DNA from: Nectonema munidae
Lineage: Eukaryota; Nematomorpha; Nectonematoida; Nectonematidae
DNA length: 64,000 bases
Assembly: GCA_030549495.1 (NCBI GenBank)
Contig: JAUIRK010000297.1
Location: 434,001 to 498,000 of the forward strand
Reading direction: 5' to 3'
The position numbers were made by a program, and so were the translations under genes. Under the pieces are notes generated by a model. The model worked only from the letters and a program-made list of their open reading frames with translations. It was not told the origin of the DNA and did not search any database. Below, in pieces: positions 37,701 through 47,443 of this stretch (its first letter is position 1; every line of letters begins with the position of its first letter).

Positions 37701-40700
37701 ATATAAAATTACCTTAACCCGTTACTTTAACGACCAGAATAATCAGACGATATCGAGTATAAAGCAGAAGATTTGTATTAAAAAGAATTAATAAACGCAG
37801 ACGATCCACATTTTTGTAAAGTCGACTGTGGTCGATAATAATCGGTTATAGGCATTTTATAATTCATCACTATGTCTATAAAAGCCTTGTGTAATATTTT
37901 TTTTAACAAATTGCTACCGAAAACAAAATTTTTCCAAAATCTTGCACATTAAGGGCCATTAAGAAATTGGTTCAGTACTTGTCAATCAACTATTATGCAA
38001 ATTGAGGAATAAATTTGAATAGCCAAAATCAGCGGTAGAGTGAATTTTTAAGGGTTCCCCTTTCACTTTTTGTCTCCATCATAATGGATAAGTCCCTAGT
38101 GCAGAGGTTTTGCTTAATGTTTCAGCATCTCTTGTTTAAATTTGGAAACCCGAAAATTTGAACTGTCTAGTTTGAATTTCGTGAATTTCACACTAGAAAT
38201 GAGTAAGAGTTTCTAGTAAGGTATGGTTGTGGCCTGAAAACTTGGATTGGAAAATTCAGTCTCAGAAAACTGTGTGTCAAGCAAGTTATTAGTTAGCTAG
38301 TTAGTATGTTATGATAGTAACTAAAAAAATATATAATAGTATTATAGCTATTCAAATATAATAGTAGAAGGAATTTCTAAGACTGACTTTTCCTATTTTT
38401 TTCTACGAAAATCATTTAATATTTTTGTATACTCAATCCGTCTCAACTAATCTTAAGTAAGCTATTAGGCATTTTATTTGACTCTCTCAAGCTCTTTTCG
38501 ATTTTTTTCACAATTTTAGACTTTAATTTTCAATGCAAATTGGAGATCGAGTTTTCCTAGCACCGATGTAGTATTGTAAACTATACTCATAGTAAACCCC
38601 TTTTCTTTTGCACAGATATCGTACGACAAAAGACATAAGCTTGCCTTTCAGAGCAATTCCATTAGTGAGAGAAATAGGCAGATCCAAGCTTGAAGTAAAG
38701 GTTGTCATCAAATCCAACTTCAAACCTTCTCTCCTCGCTCAGAAGATAGAAGTGCGTATACCGACTCCTCTGAATACGAGCGGAGTGCAGCTGATGTGCC
38801 TCAAAGGCAAAGCTAAGTACAAAGCCAGTGAAAATTGCATCGTTTGGAAGTGAGATTTGAATGATCGCCTTTTTGTTGAAATACCTCTACTTCTTCCATC
38901 CTCATTGTTTTCTCCTTCCTAGGTTAAAGAGGATGGCTGGTATGAAGGAATCTCAGATTAATGCAGAAATTGATTTATTGCAGACGAATGATAAGAAAAA
39001 GTGGACTCGGCCTCCCATTTCAATGAACTTTGAGGTATAAATTTGTTTTCTCTTATACGATAGCACTCTTTGAGCTTTTGGTATACAAACTCACTGCAGT
39101 GGCACCATTAACTTCCTCCAAAATTATCTTTACCTTTGTTTCTATTCGGTTTTTGCAAATGATTGATTATAAGAATATTGATTGTTATTTAGTTAATTAG
39201 CTAGTAGATTACTTTAATAGCAATACTAGTTGATTACGAGTGCGGTACAGATTCCAGTTTTTTGATCGATTCTGATGCTTAAGACAATTTTTTTCAATAA
39301 TGTAATGTACTTAATTTTGAAGTTTGTTTATTGTCTCTGATTAATCTACATACTATTTAATGAATGCCCAATTCGCTAACTAATTCTGGCTTTTTAAATG
39401 AAGAAAAATCTGAATCGTACAAAATTTTGCTATCGTCTCATCAGTTTCACGATATCATATGTAGGAAAGGCTCTGCATGAAATACAAAAACTGGTATTCA
39501 CTCTCGACACCGCTTTTATGAATTGTTATTTATTTATGGACTCAACTCAAAGGATCGGTGTTCTTCGGAAAATTTACCGATGCCGATTATAAAAAACAGG
39601 GCAAATGACGACGCCGATTCAATGAGTACATCTCTAGTAGTTAGTTAATATTTTTATGCGCCTGAAATTATACACAAGAAAATTCTACTAACAAACATTT
39701 AACCCAAAAAATTTCACCCAGTGAAATTTTACCTATAAAAGCTCCTTCACATTTTAGATTTGTAAACTACAGCATTGTGAAAGCAGCCTGTACAGCTTTC
39801 TCAAAATCGATGATGCAACTAACTGGTCCACTATTTGGACGAAAGCTAAAAATCACCTAAAAAAGCTTTCGATATATAGCTATTTGTTTGTTATTAAACA
39901 AAACAAACATTTGTGGGAGACATTAACCATTAATACGTATGAATCGTAAAAAGCTGGGTCCAAATATGTGAGCTATTAAACGCGAACAAGCTAGAACAAG
40001 CTGCAAGATACTTAAATGGATTAGAAATTTGATGTCAAGTACAACATGTTGTTGGAAGTGCAGGATATCCAAAATAAGTTGCTGGTTCTGAATATAGGTA
40101 GAAAGCTTGTTAATAGCTTGTAATTGTGAACTAGCTTTGGTTGTGTAGCATCTCCTATTAATTCTCATGTTAACCCATTAACGTCCAGAATAATCAGACG
40201 ATATCTAATGTAAAGCAGAAAATTTATATTAAAGAGCATTGATAAAAGCAGACGATTTTATTTTTGAAAAGTCGACATATGTCGACTGTGGTCGATAACG
40301 GGTAATGTTGCATGCACTGTATCGTGCATCTAGTTTACTACACTCTACTAAATTCCTTCTCAGATGGGCTCGTCCTAGTTGTAGGGCGCATGAATATAGA
40401 CATTGCAGCCTCTATATAAATGCTTCACATCTCCAGGTAGTTTTTGTTTTAGTGGAATTGTCTTGAGCTTTTTAATAAACGTAGTTTTCTTTTTCCTTTT
40501 TTACTTTTAATTCAATGTCATGGTATGTAAAATAAATTAGCACGTTCTAATATTTTCTTTAAAAATCTATATTCTCAGAGGAAGTTCTTATTATCTTACT
40601 AACAAGTAAGATATTAACTCCGTAATCGATACTCGTACTAATTTCACAATCTTCTAAACTTAAAGGTTCGATACATCCAAAGAAATACACACATACAACC

Positions 40701-41765
40701 AAGAATGCCTTCTAAACTAATCTTCTGCAATTTTTCTAGAACAAATTTATAGTTAGCTAATCTATTTTCATTTAGTTAGTTAAAGTTATGTTACTAGATA
40801 GTTAGACAGCTGATTAGTTACTAGGTTATTTATGTAGTAAAGGTAAGGATACCGTGGTGTGTTCTCATCGATAAGGTATTGGTGTGCCTCTTGTGGCAAA
40901 CTATGATCGCAAAGGTTAGAAAGCAGTATTTAGTTTACGTGGTTAATTATTATTAGTTAGTTGGTCCGAATTGGTATAGGGTAATGACCATCTAAGAATT
41001 TGCGAGGTGAGGTTTAAAAAAAGATTGAGTATATTTGGCGATTTTTTCTTTTCATTAAAGTTACCAAATTCATGTTTTACATCGCAAGTATAACAGTAGT
41101 TAATCATTTTTTACCCTAGCTGTTCTTATCATTCTTATCATTGAGCCTGTCCTTTATGTCCGATCAAGATATACAGTAGAAAGTTTCATTATCTCAGCTG
41201 CAGGGGTGGGTAAGTAAAACGAAAATGTCGCCTACTCTACTATACTCCAATTATGATTAACACCTACTTAATGCGACTTCATTTTCAAACTATTGGATAT
41301 GAATGTGATACTTCTAGCACATTTTTAATGAAAATTAAAATTCTAGATATCTTGTTTTTAAAGGACGGCTCTTATTTATCATATATCCTTCATGGGACAT
41401 TGATGTGGTCAATAAAATAATGTAATTGCTGCCATTGCAATATTTTTTTAACTATTTATATGAAGTAAGCTTTATCCATATAATTTTTAATGTATTTTTA
41501 TGCATGCCTGTTATTACTAGTGATTTAATAAAAATGGATTGTTTTATACATAAATATATAAAAATTAAAAGAACACATTTAAATTTGAAGTCTCGCATTC
41601 AAGCTATATGTGTTTGTAATCGTTTTTCAGGTTCCATTTGCGCCTTCTGGTTTGAAAGTTCGATACCTAAAAGTTTTTGAATCCAAATTGAATTATAGTG
41701 ATCATGAAACAGTTAAATGGATTCGCTACATCGGAAGAAGTGGTTTGTATGAAACAAGATGTTGA
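22525..41765 (+). CDS. AP2M1: AP-2 complex subunit mu (clathrin adaptor), nine exons
   Basis: Medium subunit of the AP-2 adaptor, which binds Yxx-phi sorting signals and PI(4,5)P2 and links cargo to clathrin at the plasma membrane. Exons: 22525-22598, 24741-25006, 28276-28358, 28796-28931, 33753-33912, 36429-36545, 38616-38849, 38923-39034, 41631-41765. All eight introns start GT and end AG, and phases join to a 438-residue frame (human about 435). The longin-like N-terminal domain covers about residues 1-140 and the mu-homology domain about 170-437. The AAK1 target threonine lies in SQVTGQIGW (Thr154 here); cargo-pocket residues are conserved (Asp174 in ELFLDI and Trp424 in WIRYIGRSG). The start is the only ATG fitting [18 protein letters not shown]. 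Intron sizes range from 73 bp to about 4.8 kb and hold many mobile elements. A polyadenylation signal AATAAA lies near 42058. Confidence 0.96.
22841..23477. mobile_element. hAT-like MITE in AP2M1 intron 1
   Basis: The left end CAGGGGCGGATCTAGA and the right end (in reverse CACTGGCGGATTTAAA) are of the common CAGTGGCGGATC hAT type. ccaat lies directly outside both ends, a partial target duplication. Two long G runs sit near the ends (about 22867 and 23430). No coding frame. Confidence 0.55.
24741..25006 (+). CDS. AP2M1: AP2M1 exon 2
   Basis: Codes residues 25-113 and one base of the next codon, including [37 protein letters not shown] and [16 protein letters not shown] of the longin-like domain. 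Acceptor ttttgttaag, donor gtttgt. Confidence 0.95.
25040..28270. other. AP2M1 intron 2, no gene or repeat boundary recognised
   Basis: About 3.2 kb of intron. It holds an ATT microsatellite (about 25728-25749) and several TTAGTTA-type words near 27287, 27405 and 27455. A G-rich patch near 26500-26640 repeats atgatcttt. I see no coding frame. Confidence 0.5.
28276..28358 (+). CDS. AP2M1: AP2M1 exon 3
   Basis: Codes [17 protein letters not shown] and then [11 protein letters not shown], the end of the longin-like domain. It ends on a codon boundary before gtaact. Confidence 0.94.
28418..28733. repeat. imperfect long inverted repeat (hairpin-type MITE) in AP2M1 intron 3
   Basis: Two arms of about 125 bases fold back on each other around 28575. 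The outer pair aattaataattaagagg / cctcttaattattaatt, the pair aaaaaatataaattataaa / tttataatttatatttttt and the pair attctttgtagtat / atactacaaagaat are clear. Differences and small gaps are scattered through the arms, which suggests an old insertion. No coding capacity. Confidence 0.6.
28796..28931 (+). CDS. AP2M1: AP2M1 exon 4 (AAK1 phosphosite and mu-homology start)
   Basis: Codes [18 protein letters not shown], then [19 protein letters not shown] and VNLLMSPQG. It carries the linker threonine phosphorylated by AAK1 in other animals and the cargo-pocket Asp. Acceptor tccttaag, donor gtatca. Confidence 0.95.
29107..29236. mobile_element. TTAA-flanked MITE, copy 2 (AP2M1 intron 4)
   Basis: A 130-bp element between TTAA at 29103-29106 and 29237-29240. 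Its ends are CCCATTAAGTACC and, in reverse, TCCATTAAGTCCC. The internal atcagacgatatct and cgcagacgattta match copies at 37718 and 40174. Sequence just beyond the right TTAA (tccatttagtatcaatg) looks like the start of a second partial copy. Confidence 0.55.
29448..30012. mobile_element. hAT-type MITE carrying a perfect 109-bp inverted repeat
   Basis: Ends CAGGGCCG (29448) and CGGCCCTG (30012) are flanked by ctggtgtc (29440-29447) and ctggtatc (30013-30020), an 8-bp target duplication with one difference. Inside, 29568-29676 and 29693-29801 are exact reverse complements over 109 bases with a 16-base loop. No transposase frame. It sits in AP2M1 intron 4. Confidence 0.65.
29568..29801. repeat. 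perfect 109-bp inverted repeat with 16-base loop
   Basis: Arm 29568-29676 pairs base by base with 29693-29801. I checked the register at both outer and inner limits and at two internal positions. The transcript of either strand would form a very long uninterrupted hairpin. Perfect identity implies a recent origin, gene conversion or a fold-back assembly artefact. Confidence 0.85.
30040..31150. other. AP2M1 intron 4, mixed repeat debris
   Basis: Short GGAGTCGGAGTC-like words (30040-30180), typical of arthropod hAT debris, and a segment at 30866-30910 reading gaactaactgttttgg and ctattttgggattaatt. The latter resembles the terminal words of the Mutator-like remnant at 20232. No coding frame. 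Confidence 0.35.
31157..32936 (-). pseudogene. hAT transposase relic, nearly full length, antisense to AP2M1
   Basis: Read on the minus strand, the N-terminal part starts near 32900 with [20 protein letters not shown] and a finger-like [12 protein letters not shown] segment. Next come [33 protein letters not shown] (first catalytic Asp), [20 protein letters not shown] (second catalytic Asp), [17 protein letters not shown], and finally the dimerisation region [19 protein letters not shown] with the hAT C-terminal motif. The frame is broken at several places (around 32530, 32270 and 31900-31850, with a stop near 31563), so no full protein can be made. It lies in AP2M1 intron 4 in the opposite direction. 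Confidence 0.75.
33074..33240. mobile_element. 167-bp hAT MITE with perfect 8-bp target duplication
   Basis: The ends are CAGTGGCGTCTCGTGG and, in reverse, CAGTAGCGACTCATGA. acctgtag occurs exactly at 33066-33073 and 33241-33248. Near the right end gtggtgctgtagcaccac forms a small palindrome. It is in AP2M1 intron 4, about 500 bp upstream of exon 5. Confidence 0.8.
33753..33912 (+). CDS. AP2M1: AP2M1 exon 5
   Basis: Codes [19 protein letters not shown], then [17 protein letters not shown] and a serine-rich loop ending SSNK. That loop is the variable part of the mu-homology domain. Acceptor ttttcatag, donor gtatgc. Confidence 0.94.
34252..34579. mobile_element. hAT-like MITE (CAGTGGTT ends) in AP2M1 intron 5
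   Basis: The left end is CAGTGGTTCTGACACTC. The right end, in reverse, is CAATGGTTTTCAACCGG, with a GGACC segment further in, as in the elements at 3128 and 15425. Flanking 8-mers (ctgtgcag and ttatacag) match only partly. Confidence 0.5.
35030..35400 (+). mobile_element. probable tRNA-derived SINE in AP2M1 intron 5
   Basis: A good B box, gggttcgattctcc near 35072, is preceded by ttgattcactcgtt. The body is followed by a stretch of acac and gacagacagatacag repeats near 35270-35340, like a simple-repeat SINE tail. Boundaries uncertain. Confidence 0.35.
35405..36425. other. AP2M1 intron 5 remainder, no gene seen
   Basis: AT-rich intron. A gtagtgattattaactttt segment near 35943 resembles the CAGTGGTT-type MITE end, but no partner end was found. 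Confidence 0.35.
36429..36545 (+). CDS. AP2M1: AP2M1 exon 6
   Basis: Codes [18 protein letters not shown], then [19 protein letters not shown] of the mu-homology domain. It starts with the last base of a split Asn codon and ends with AA of a Lys codon before gtaatt. Confidence 0.95.
36560..37710. other. AP2M1 intron 6, no gene seen
   Basis: AT-rich sequence with a long T/A-rich tract at about 37240-37300. No coding frame or clear repeat ends. Confidence 0.4.
37718..37850. mobile_element. TTAA-associated MITE, copy 3 (AP2M1 intron 6)
   Basis: It begins CCCGTTACTTTAACGACC after TTAA (37714-37717) and ends near gtcgataataatcggtta. The internal aatcagacgatatcga, gtataaagcagaa and aaacgcagacgatcc match the other copies, here in the opposite orientation to copy 1. 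The right TTAA is degraded. Confidence 0.6.
38616..38849 (+). CDS. AP2M1: AP2M1 exon 7
   Basis: The longest internal coding block: [17 protein letters not shown], then [17 protein letters not shown] with the phosphoinositide-binding lysines, then [18 protein letters not shown] and [16 protein letters not shown]. Acceptor ttgcacag, donor gtgaga. Confidence 0.96.
38923..39034 (+). CDS. AP2M1: AP2M1 exon 8
   Basis: Codes [18 protein letters not shown], then [19 protein letters not shown]. The intron before it is only 73 bp, the shortest of the gene. It ends on a codon boundary before gtataa. Confidence 0.95.
40174..40302. mobile_element. TTAA-associated MITE, copy 4 (AP2M1 intron 8)
   Basis: It follows TTAA (40170-40173), starts CCCATTAACGTCCAGAAT and ends gtcgataacggg. 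The internal atcagacgatatct, taaagcagaaaat and agcagacgatttta match copies 2 and 3. The right flank is gtaa rather than TTAA. Confidence 0.6.
40320..41620. other. AP2M1 intron 8 remainder, no gene seen
   Basis: AT-rich intron with scattered TTAGTTAG words (about 40770-40840 and 40960). A caggggtgggtaagtaaaacg segment at about 41200 looks like one end of a hAT element, but no partner was found. Confidence 0.35.
41631..41765 (+). CDS. AP2M1: AP2M1 exon 9 (C-terminus)
   Basis: Codes [17 protein letters not shown], then [18 protein letters not shown] and RSGLYETRC followed by TGA. The last four residues ETRC and the cargo-pocket Trp are conserved. Confidence 0.97.
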   Translation, partial: VPFAPSGLKVRYLKVFESKLNYSDHETVKWIRYIGRSGLYETRC

Positions 41766-43655
41766 TCTTTGTCTTCGTTTATCTAATTATATTTATTTAC
41801 ATATGTGTATGTGTGTCTATGTTCTACAAGTTTTTGTAGTGGAATTGTTAAGAGTTCTTCAAAATTTCTAAGGATGTTACACGACTTTGTTAATGTCATA
41901 AACACAGGTGCACTTTTAAAAAATATTTTTTATCTCATGCTTGATGAGAAAGAACACAATATCTTCACTTAACACTCAAATAATTAATTTTTTTATACCC
42001 GGCATAAAAATTTGTTTGTATTCATGTTTATACTTCCCAATATCTTATTTTTGTTGTGAATAAATGCTACAATTTATTATTATTATTATTATTACATTTT
42101 AGTGTGACAGATCAGACAAGACAATTTTATGGATTCTGATCAATTTTATTTTATATACAATTATTCTATTTTTTCTACGTTCTCTGTAGCATTGTGAAAT
42201 ATTACAAGCTTTAAAGAAAATTTTAGAATTGTTTGTTTAAAAATATAGGCGTGTAAGTATTCTTTTTATTTTAGTAAAAATTAAAATTTTTATATTTATA
42301 GAAAAATTCATTTATATAGTTTACTTATTAAAAATGCAGCCAGACTCAGGATCAAGTTAAATTGGCTTGCTTAAGGAGGTGACTCGCTTGCCAAGATATC
42401 TCCCTTAAAATTTAATAATTAAAAAATGGAGAAATCATTTTTTATACATACTAGGTTTGTTTTTGGTTAATTCAAAATTATTTTGAAATAAACAAAAAAA
42501 AGATATCTACTTTAAATTTATTATTTAGATGTAAAATAGTCATTAGTAAAAGACTGTCTCATTTTTTTACACCCATTGTAGTTGTCATATTTTCAACTCC
42601 ATAACTTCGCTCAAGGTTCCTAGGTTTAAATCAAATAAATGTAAGCAAGAAATTGGGTATCAAATTCCTAATTGACTGAAAGAATTTAAAATCAGGAATA
42701 TTGCAGAATGAATGCATTTAAGTAAAAACTCTTCCAAAAATTACATCAAAATCTTATTGATAAAATCATACGATACCCCCTGAACTATAAAAAAACTGTT
42801 TTTCTTCGCGAAGAAATAATTTTGTTATATCACACACTATATTAAATATTTTTTAAACGCTTAATTTTTCATGTAAATTATTTTTTATGCATCAAGAAGG
42901 TTCACAGATATTAAATATTTATTTATGATCAAAATTAAATGAAAGGAAAATTTATCGATGGAAGATCATCTTCAGAATTCGCATCTAAACAGTTTCACAG
43001 AGGGATTTTCATCTGAAGTATTGAACAATCATATTACCTGAGGCATGCCAAAATCTTCTCTTTCCGTTAAGCTGTTTTATAGTATACAGATATATTTACA
43101 TAAAAGTAATACATCTCTGTGTCTCTCTCTCTTTATCAGAGGTCTGGCAAGACCTCCGGGGAGACAACTCGCCAAACTTGCCAGCCTTATTATATATTTA
43201 AATGTGTAAATCGTAAAATGCTTAAAAAATATACTTAAAATAAAAATTTTCAAAAAATATTTTACATACATATTGAAAGCCACATTTCAAAAATTCTACC
43301 TAAAAGTTCAAAAAAATTAACTGTGAAATTGCAGAATGGTTTTTACAATATGTAATACTACGTTGGTTCATCTCCAACCTGTATACCGCGATAATTCATC
43401 TCCAACCTATCAGTTCATATTTTGCTAGATGTGATTTGATATACCTCATTCGGGGAGAGGATGTTAGATAAGTTATTAATTTTTTCACGCTATTAAATAA
43501 TATATTTTATCAAATAATCAAAATAAAATTCTGTAATCAAAGAATCGAAAAATATTCTTTAAAAAATAAAAAAATATCAAACTTTCTGTTCATATTTTGC
43601 TACCTCATACGATGTTACACAAGTTATTATTTATACTTTGCAATTTGCACGATTT
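41766..43655. other. AP2M1 3' region and intergenic DNA
   Basis: A polyadenylation signal (gaataaatgct) lies near 42056, followed by an ATT microsatellite at about 42077. Beyond that the sequence is AT-rich with no recognised gene. A ctggcaag / cttgccag inverted pair lies near 43144 and 43178. Confidence 0.45.
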
Positions 43656-43659
43656 TAAA

Positions 43660-43900
43660 TATATTTGTCGAATAATCAAAGAATCGAAAAATGTTCAAAT
43701 CAAAAAATATTTATTCTTTTTAAATATATCTTTGGCTCCCCTTACTTTTAAAATTGAAAGATAAACCTAGTCTTTAATAATTAATTTTTATCAAATTATG
43801 CACATACGTAACCAAGATACGTAGCCAACGATATATTTAAAAAGAATAAATATTTTTTGATTTGAACATTTTTCGATTCTTTGATTATTCGACAAATATA
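43660..43900. repeat. perfect 71-bp inverted repeat with 99-base spacer
   Basis: 43660-43730 and 43830-43900 are exact reverse complements, read base by base. A looser direct copy of part of the arm (taatcaaagaatcgaaaaat) lies at about 43537. The spacer has no coding frame. It may be a hairpin MITE or long terminal inverted repeats of a small element. Confidence 0.85.
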
Positions 43901-43904
43901 ATAT

Positions 43905-45240
43905 TTAAAATTCAGATAGTTGTTTATACTAACTATCAAAATTATTAAAATCAATTAATTAAAGCATCTTTTACCTTTGCAATGATCATATTTATTTTAT
44001 ATTTACTAAAACGTAAAAAATTAAAAAAATCATTACAAAATATTATTTTAATATGATAAAAATTCCTATAGTGTAAATAAAATTGACAAAGTAGTTTTCC
44101 CAGATAAAGAACCTTACTAGTTTAAAATGAGTGAATAACAAAGCTATATTAGAACAAAATGATTTCATTACACAAAATAAGTAAACAAGTGATAAACAAA
44201 CACATGTTGCCCTTTAACTGTTTTCAATTATACACGTAATATCGATCATACAAGAAACCGTTTGTCTGTTTTTGTTTTCAAACATGAAAGCCTATTATAA
44301 TTAGCTTTTTTCTAGAGCTATGGTCATTATATTGATTAAATATTATACCCTTGCTTACTTTACTACTATCTCTCGTTAAAACTGCTTTCGCTTGTTGATT
44401 AGCATGATTTTAAAGCATATAAATTATATATTATGAGTAGTAATTTACATTTTAAGTGTCGCTCTTAAACTGAAACTACCTAGCGCTTGACTGCGTTAAG
44501 CAGGTGGTGTTCTTATAGAATCAAAGTCAAGAGATGGAATATATAAAATTCATTTGCGGTTTACAAAAAGTGGCACGCATATGGAGGTGCCTCTCTTATA
44601 AATTTGGTGCTTTCAATATATTTTTTTAAATAGTAGAAAAAGAATCCGGTGATAAGGAGATAATATTAGGAGCATATGGGTGTTCATCTAACCGGTAAGT
44701 ATTCATACAAGGCTGTCAGGAGGGTGTAAAAAATATAAAAAATTTAATTATTTAAAAAACTAAAATCATATTTTTTGCTTTTCATTTTTCCTGAACAAAT
44801 TACTCTTTTTACAATAGCTAGTCATGTAAAAAGTTTTCCAAGTCAATTCTTTCTTTAAATATACTGAAAATCATTGAAAAAAACCGTAGACCCATGCCCT
44901 TAGCAAAGAAAAGTTTTCTACAGGAGGTAACACGTAATTTTTTTCACAAAAATGGAGAAAAAAGCTCTCAACCAGTCTGAGAAAACTTCACGATTTCAAA
45001 ATTGTTATCATTTTGGTGATTTCATTTTAAGCCCTTCCCCTTTGCTACTGGCTAATGTAAATCAATCATTTCAATTATGCTGAAACTAATTAATTGAATC
45101 GTGAAATTAAAAAATAAATTAATTTTTTTTATTCTTCAAAAGATAGAAAAAAATAAAATAATTAACTCTCAAAATAAAAATCATTCATTGCACTATTTTG
45201 ATTGCACTGTCTTGAAAATTCAACAAGCAACAATGTGTAC
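43905..45240. other. no gene seen
   Basis: AT-rich intergenic DNA between AP2M1 and the hAT relic. No recognised features. Confidence 0.4.
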
Positions 45241-45739
45241 AATCAACAATTGTATGGTCTTTAAGTGACATTGGATGATACTTTGAGGACACCTTCTGGT
45301 TTCTAATAATTGTAACATGGCTCTCTTGTGTCATTTATTTTGACATTCAGCAATCCTAAAAGCGTTGTCAAGCTGATTTCTTTTATCCGTTTTATAGTTG
45401 TTTATCTTACTGAAAAAAAAACAAATACTGAGAAATGAAAAAAAAACTTCAATAAAGAGACGCTCGCAGTTAGCTTTGAATGAGGCAAGACTAGCAAAGC
45501 TCTCATTAATTTACTAAACAATGGAAATCTTTTTTGATTTTTAGTGTCTCTAACTTGAAAAGCTTTCCCAGAACGCATCAACTTAACAATTATCATTGAC
45601 ATGAAATGATAGTCCAGGAATTCAACTGTTAATTGATCTTAATGACATTTTGGTATAATTTGTGGAAATCTTTCTACCAAGGCTTGAACTAAAAATAATA
45701 AAAAAAGTCTGGTATAAACAAAGTACACATTCATTATTC

Positions 45740-47443
45740 AGAGTATCTGATCAATTGTAGTTAAAATTACCTTTTGCAGCTTACAAATTTTTTCTCTCAG
45801 CTGGGCTGAGGATCCGAACATGCTTCATGACAGGATCATTAAATGATAGCTTAGCCTTTAGGTTCTGAACAGCTCTAACATAGTAACTCCTCACATTACT
45901 GAAACAACAAAATATCGTTGATATTTCTATCATAAATCATGCAAAACTATATTAATCCGAAACTAACCTGAAGAATCCCTTCAGTTCCTCCTTATCAGTC
46001 TCAGCAAGGTAAGTGCGTGTTTCATGCCCTATGAAAATGGCATCATCAGGTAACTGGTATTTTATATCAGTAGATACATCTGGAGGGTTATCTCTAGAGG
46101 AACTTTCATCTGTACTCATAAATCTTGCTAGAAAGACCTGAATCTTGCTTCCATCTCAGGTAAAAAGGTTGTCAATGTTAGGCTTTGGAGACTGAAAAAT
46201 TGTACATGAATGGATATGATATTTGCTTGAGAAATTAAAAAGTTAATGATGTAAAAACTACAAACCTGGAACACAATATTGAACCGATTAAATATTGATA
46301 TGACTGATTTCAGAAACATGAAGCTTGTTTTGGTAATTGGATCCTTGAGATATTTTAATATTGTCTTAATATTTTTTTTTAGTTTCTTGGTCATCATGAG
46401 AAGAGAAGTAAGAGAGTGGAGCAGGCCATTATTCAACCAGTCGCTTAAAACACATTTCAAAAGACAACCATCTTCAGGAGAGTATGGGGTTCAACCTCTA
46501 CAAATTCCTCAAACTTTTCATACTGGGCTAAAAAGAGAGACTATTAAAACCTATTAAACATCAACCATAATTTCAACTAAAAATATTAAATCAATTTACT
46601 AAACCAATATGTTTTCCACCTCGGTGAGAAAAGAAATAGATTCCAATAAGAAGGTCCTCCAGGTAATTTCGGAAAGACTTCGAGGCAAAACAAGCACAAA
46701 GGTATGACACATGGCATACACAATGTAACACAAAGAGAGTAGGTTATTGATTCTTGAGATGTGAAACAACAGAGTTTTTTATCCCAGCAGCTGCCCCATA
46801 TGAGTTCCAGCCTATAAGCTTTTCATAATCAACACCATCAGCCTTAATTTATCATCCATATAGCGGAATATTTCTACTCCGGGGGCATTAGGATATAGTA
46901 AAAGATCATACAAATCTCACTTTCACAGACTCAGACAAATGATTATAAACTCTACACAATATTGCAGCATGCTTACAATTACCACGGTCTGTGCTTTCAT
47001 CCATCATGAGACTAAAGTAATCTTCTTTCATCAAATTAATTGTCTCATTCTCCAGATGTGGGGCCATAGCTGATTTTATTATGCAGGATGTTTTCGTTCT
47101 TTTACAACGAAAAGCTTTGGCAATTTTAGAGTCTGAACAAAGTTTAGGCAAAAGTTCTGTGAAGTGATCTGCCAAGATGAACGGCAAATTGTGTTCAACT
47201 ATCCTATTGCAAAATATCACTTCCGACTTTGTGACTTGATCCTGGACACATTTTTTGTTCTAGAAAAAGATTGGAAGCTTTCTGTTACAACAGTTATTGA
47301 TGTCTCGTTTTTAATATGGATTAAAGTCTGATTAATTTTTTTCCCATTCCGGCTTGTATAGCTGATTGTAGGACCTCTTGAGTTTCAGTTTTTTTCGGAG
47401 TTGTTGTAATATGAGGACTGGCATTCTCAGATTCTGAAAACAT
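45740..47443 (-). pseudogene. hAT transposase relic with short spliced introns
   Basis: On the minus strand a start near 47443 gives MFSESENASPHITTTPKKTE. The next piece (47220-46906) has VEHNLPFILADHFTELLPKL, KAFRCKRTKTSCIIKSAM and FSLMMDESTDRGNCKHA, the first catalytic Asp region. Then come HCVCHVSYLCACFASK (about 46740-46690), LKDPITKTSFMFLKSVISIF (46390-46330), and a C-terminal piece beginning STDESSSRDNPPDVSTDIK at about 46120. Two short introns with GT-AG ends are readable: 46265-46192 (74 nt) and 45967-45899 (69 nt). The C-terminal dimerisation region was not found, and stops and frame changes are present. A tract at 47812-47915 full of aaaatccgta words and ending tggcaacact(t)g looks like the element's 5' terminal repeat. 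Confidence 0.65.
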
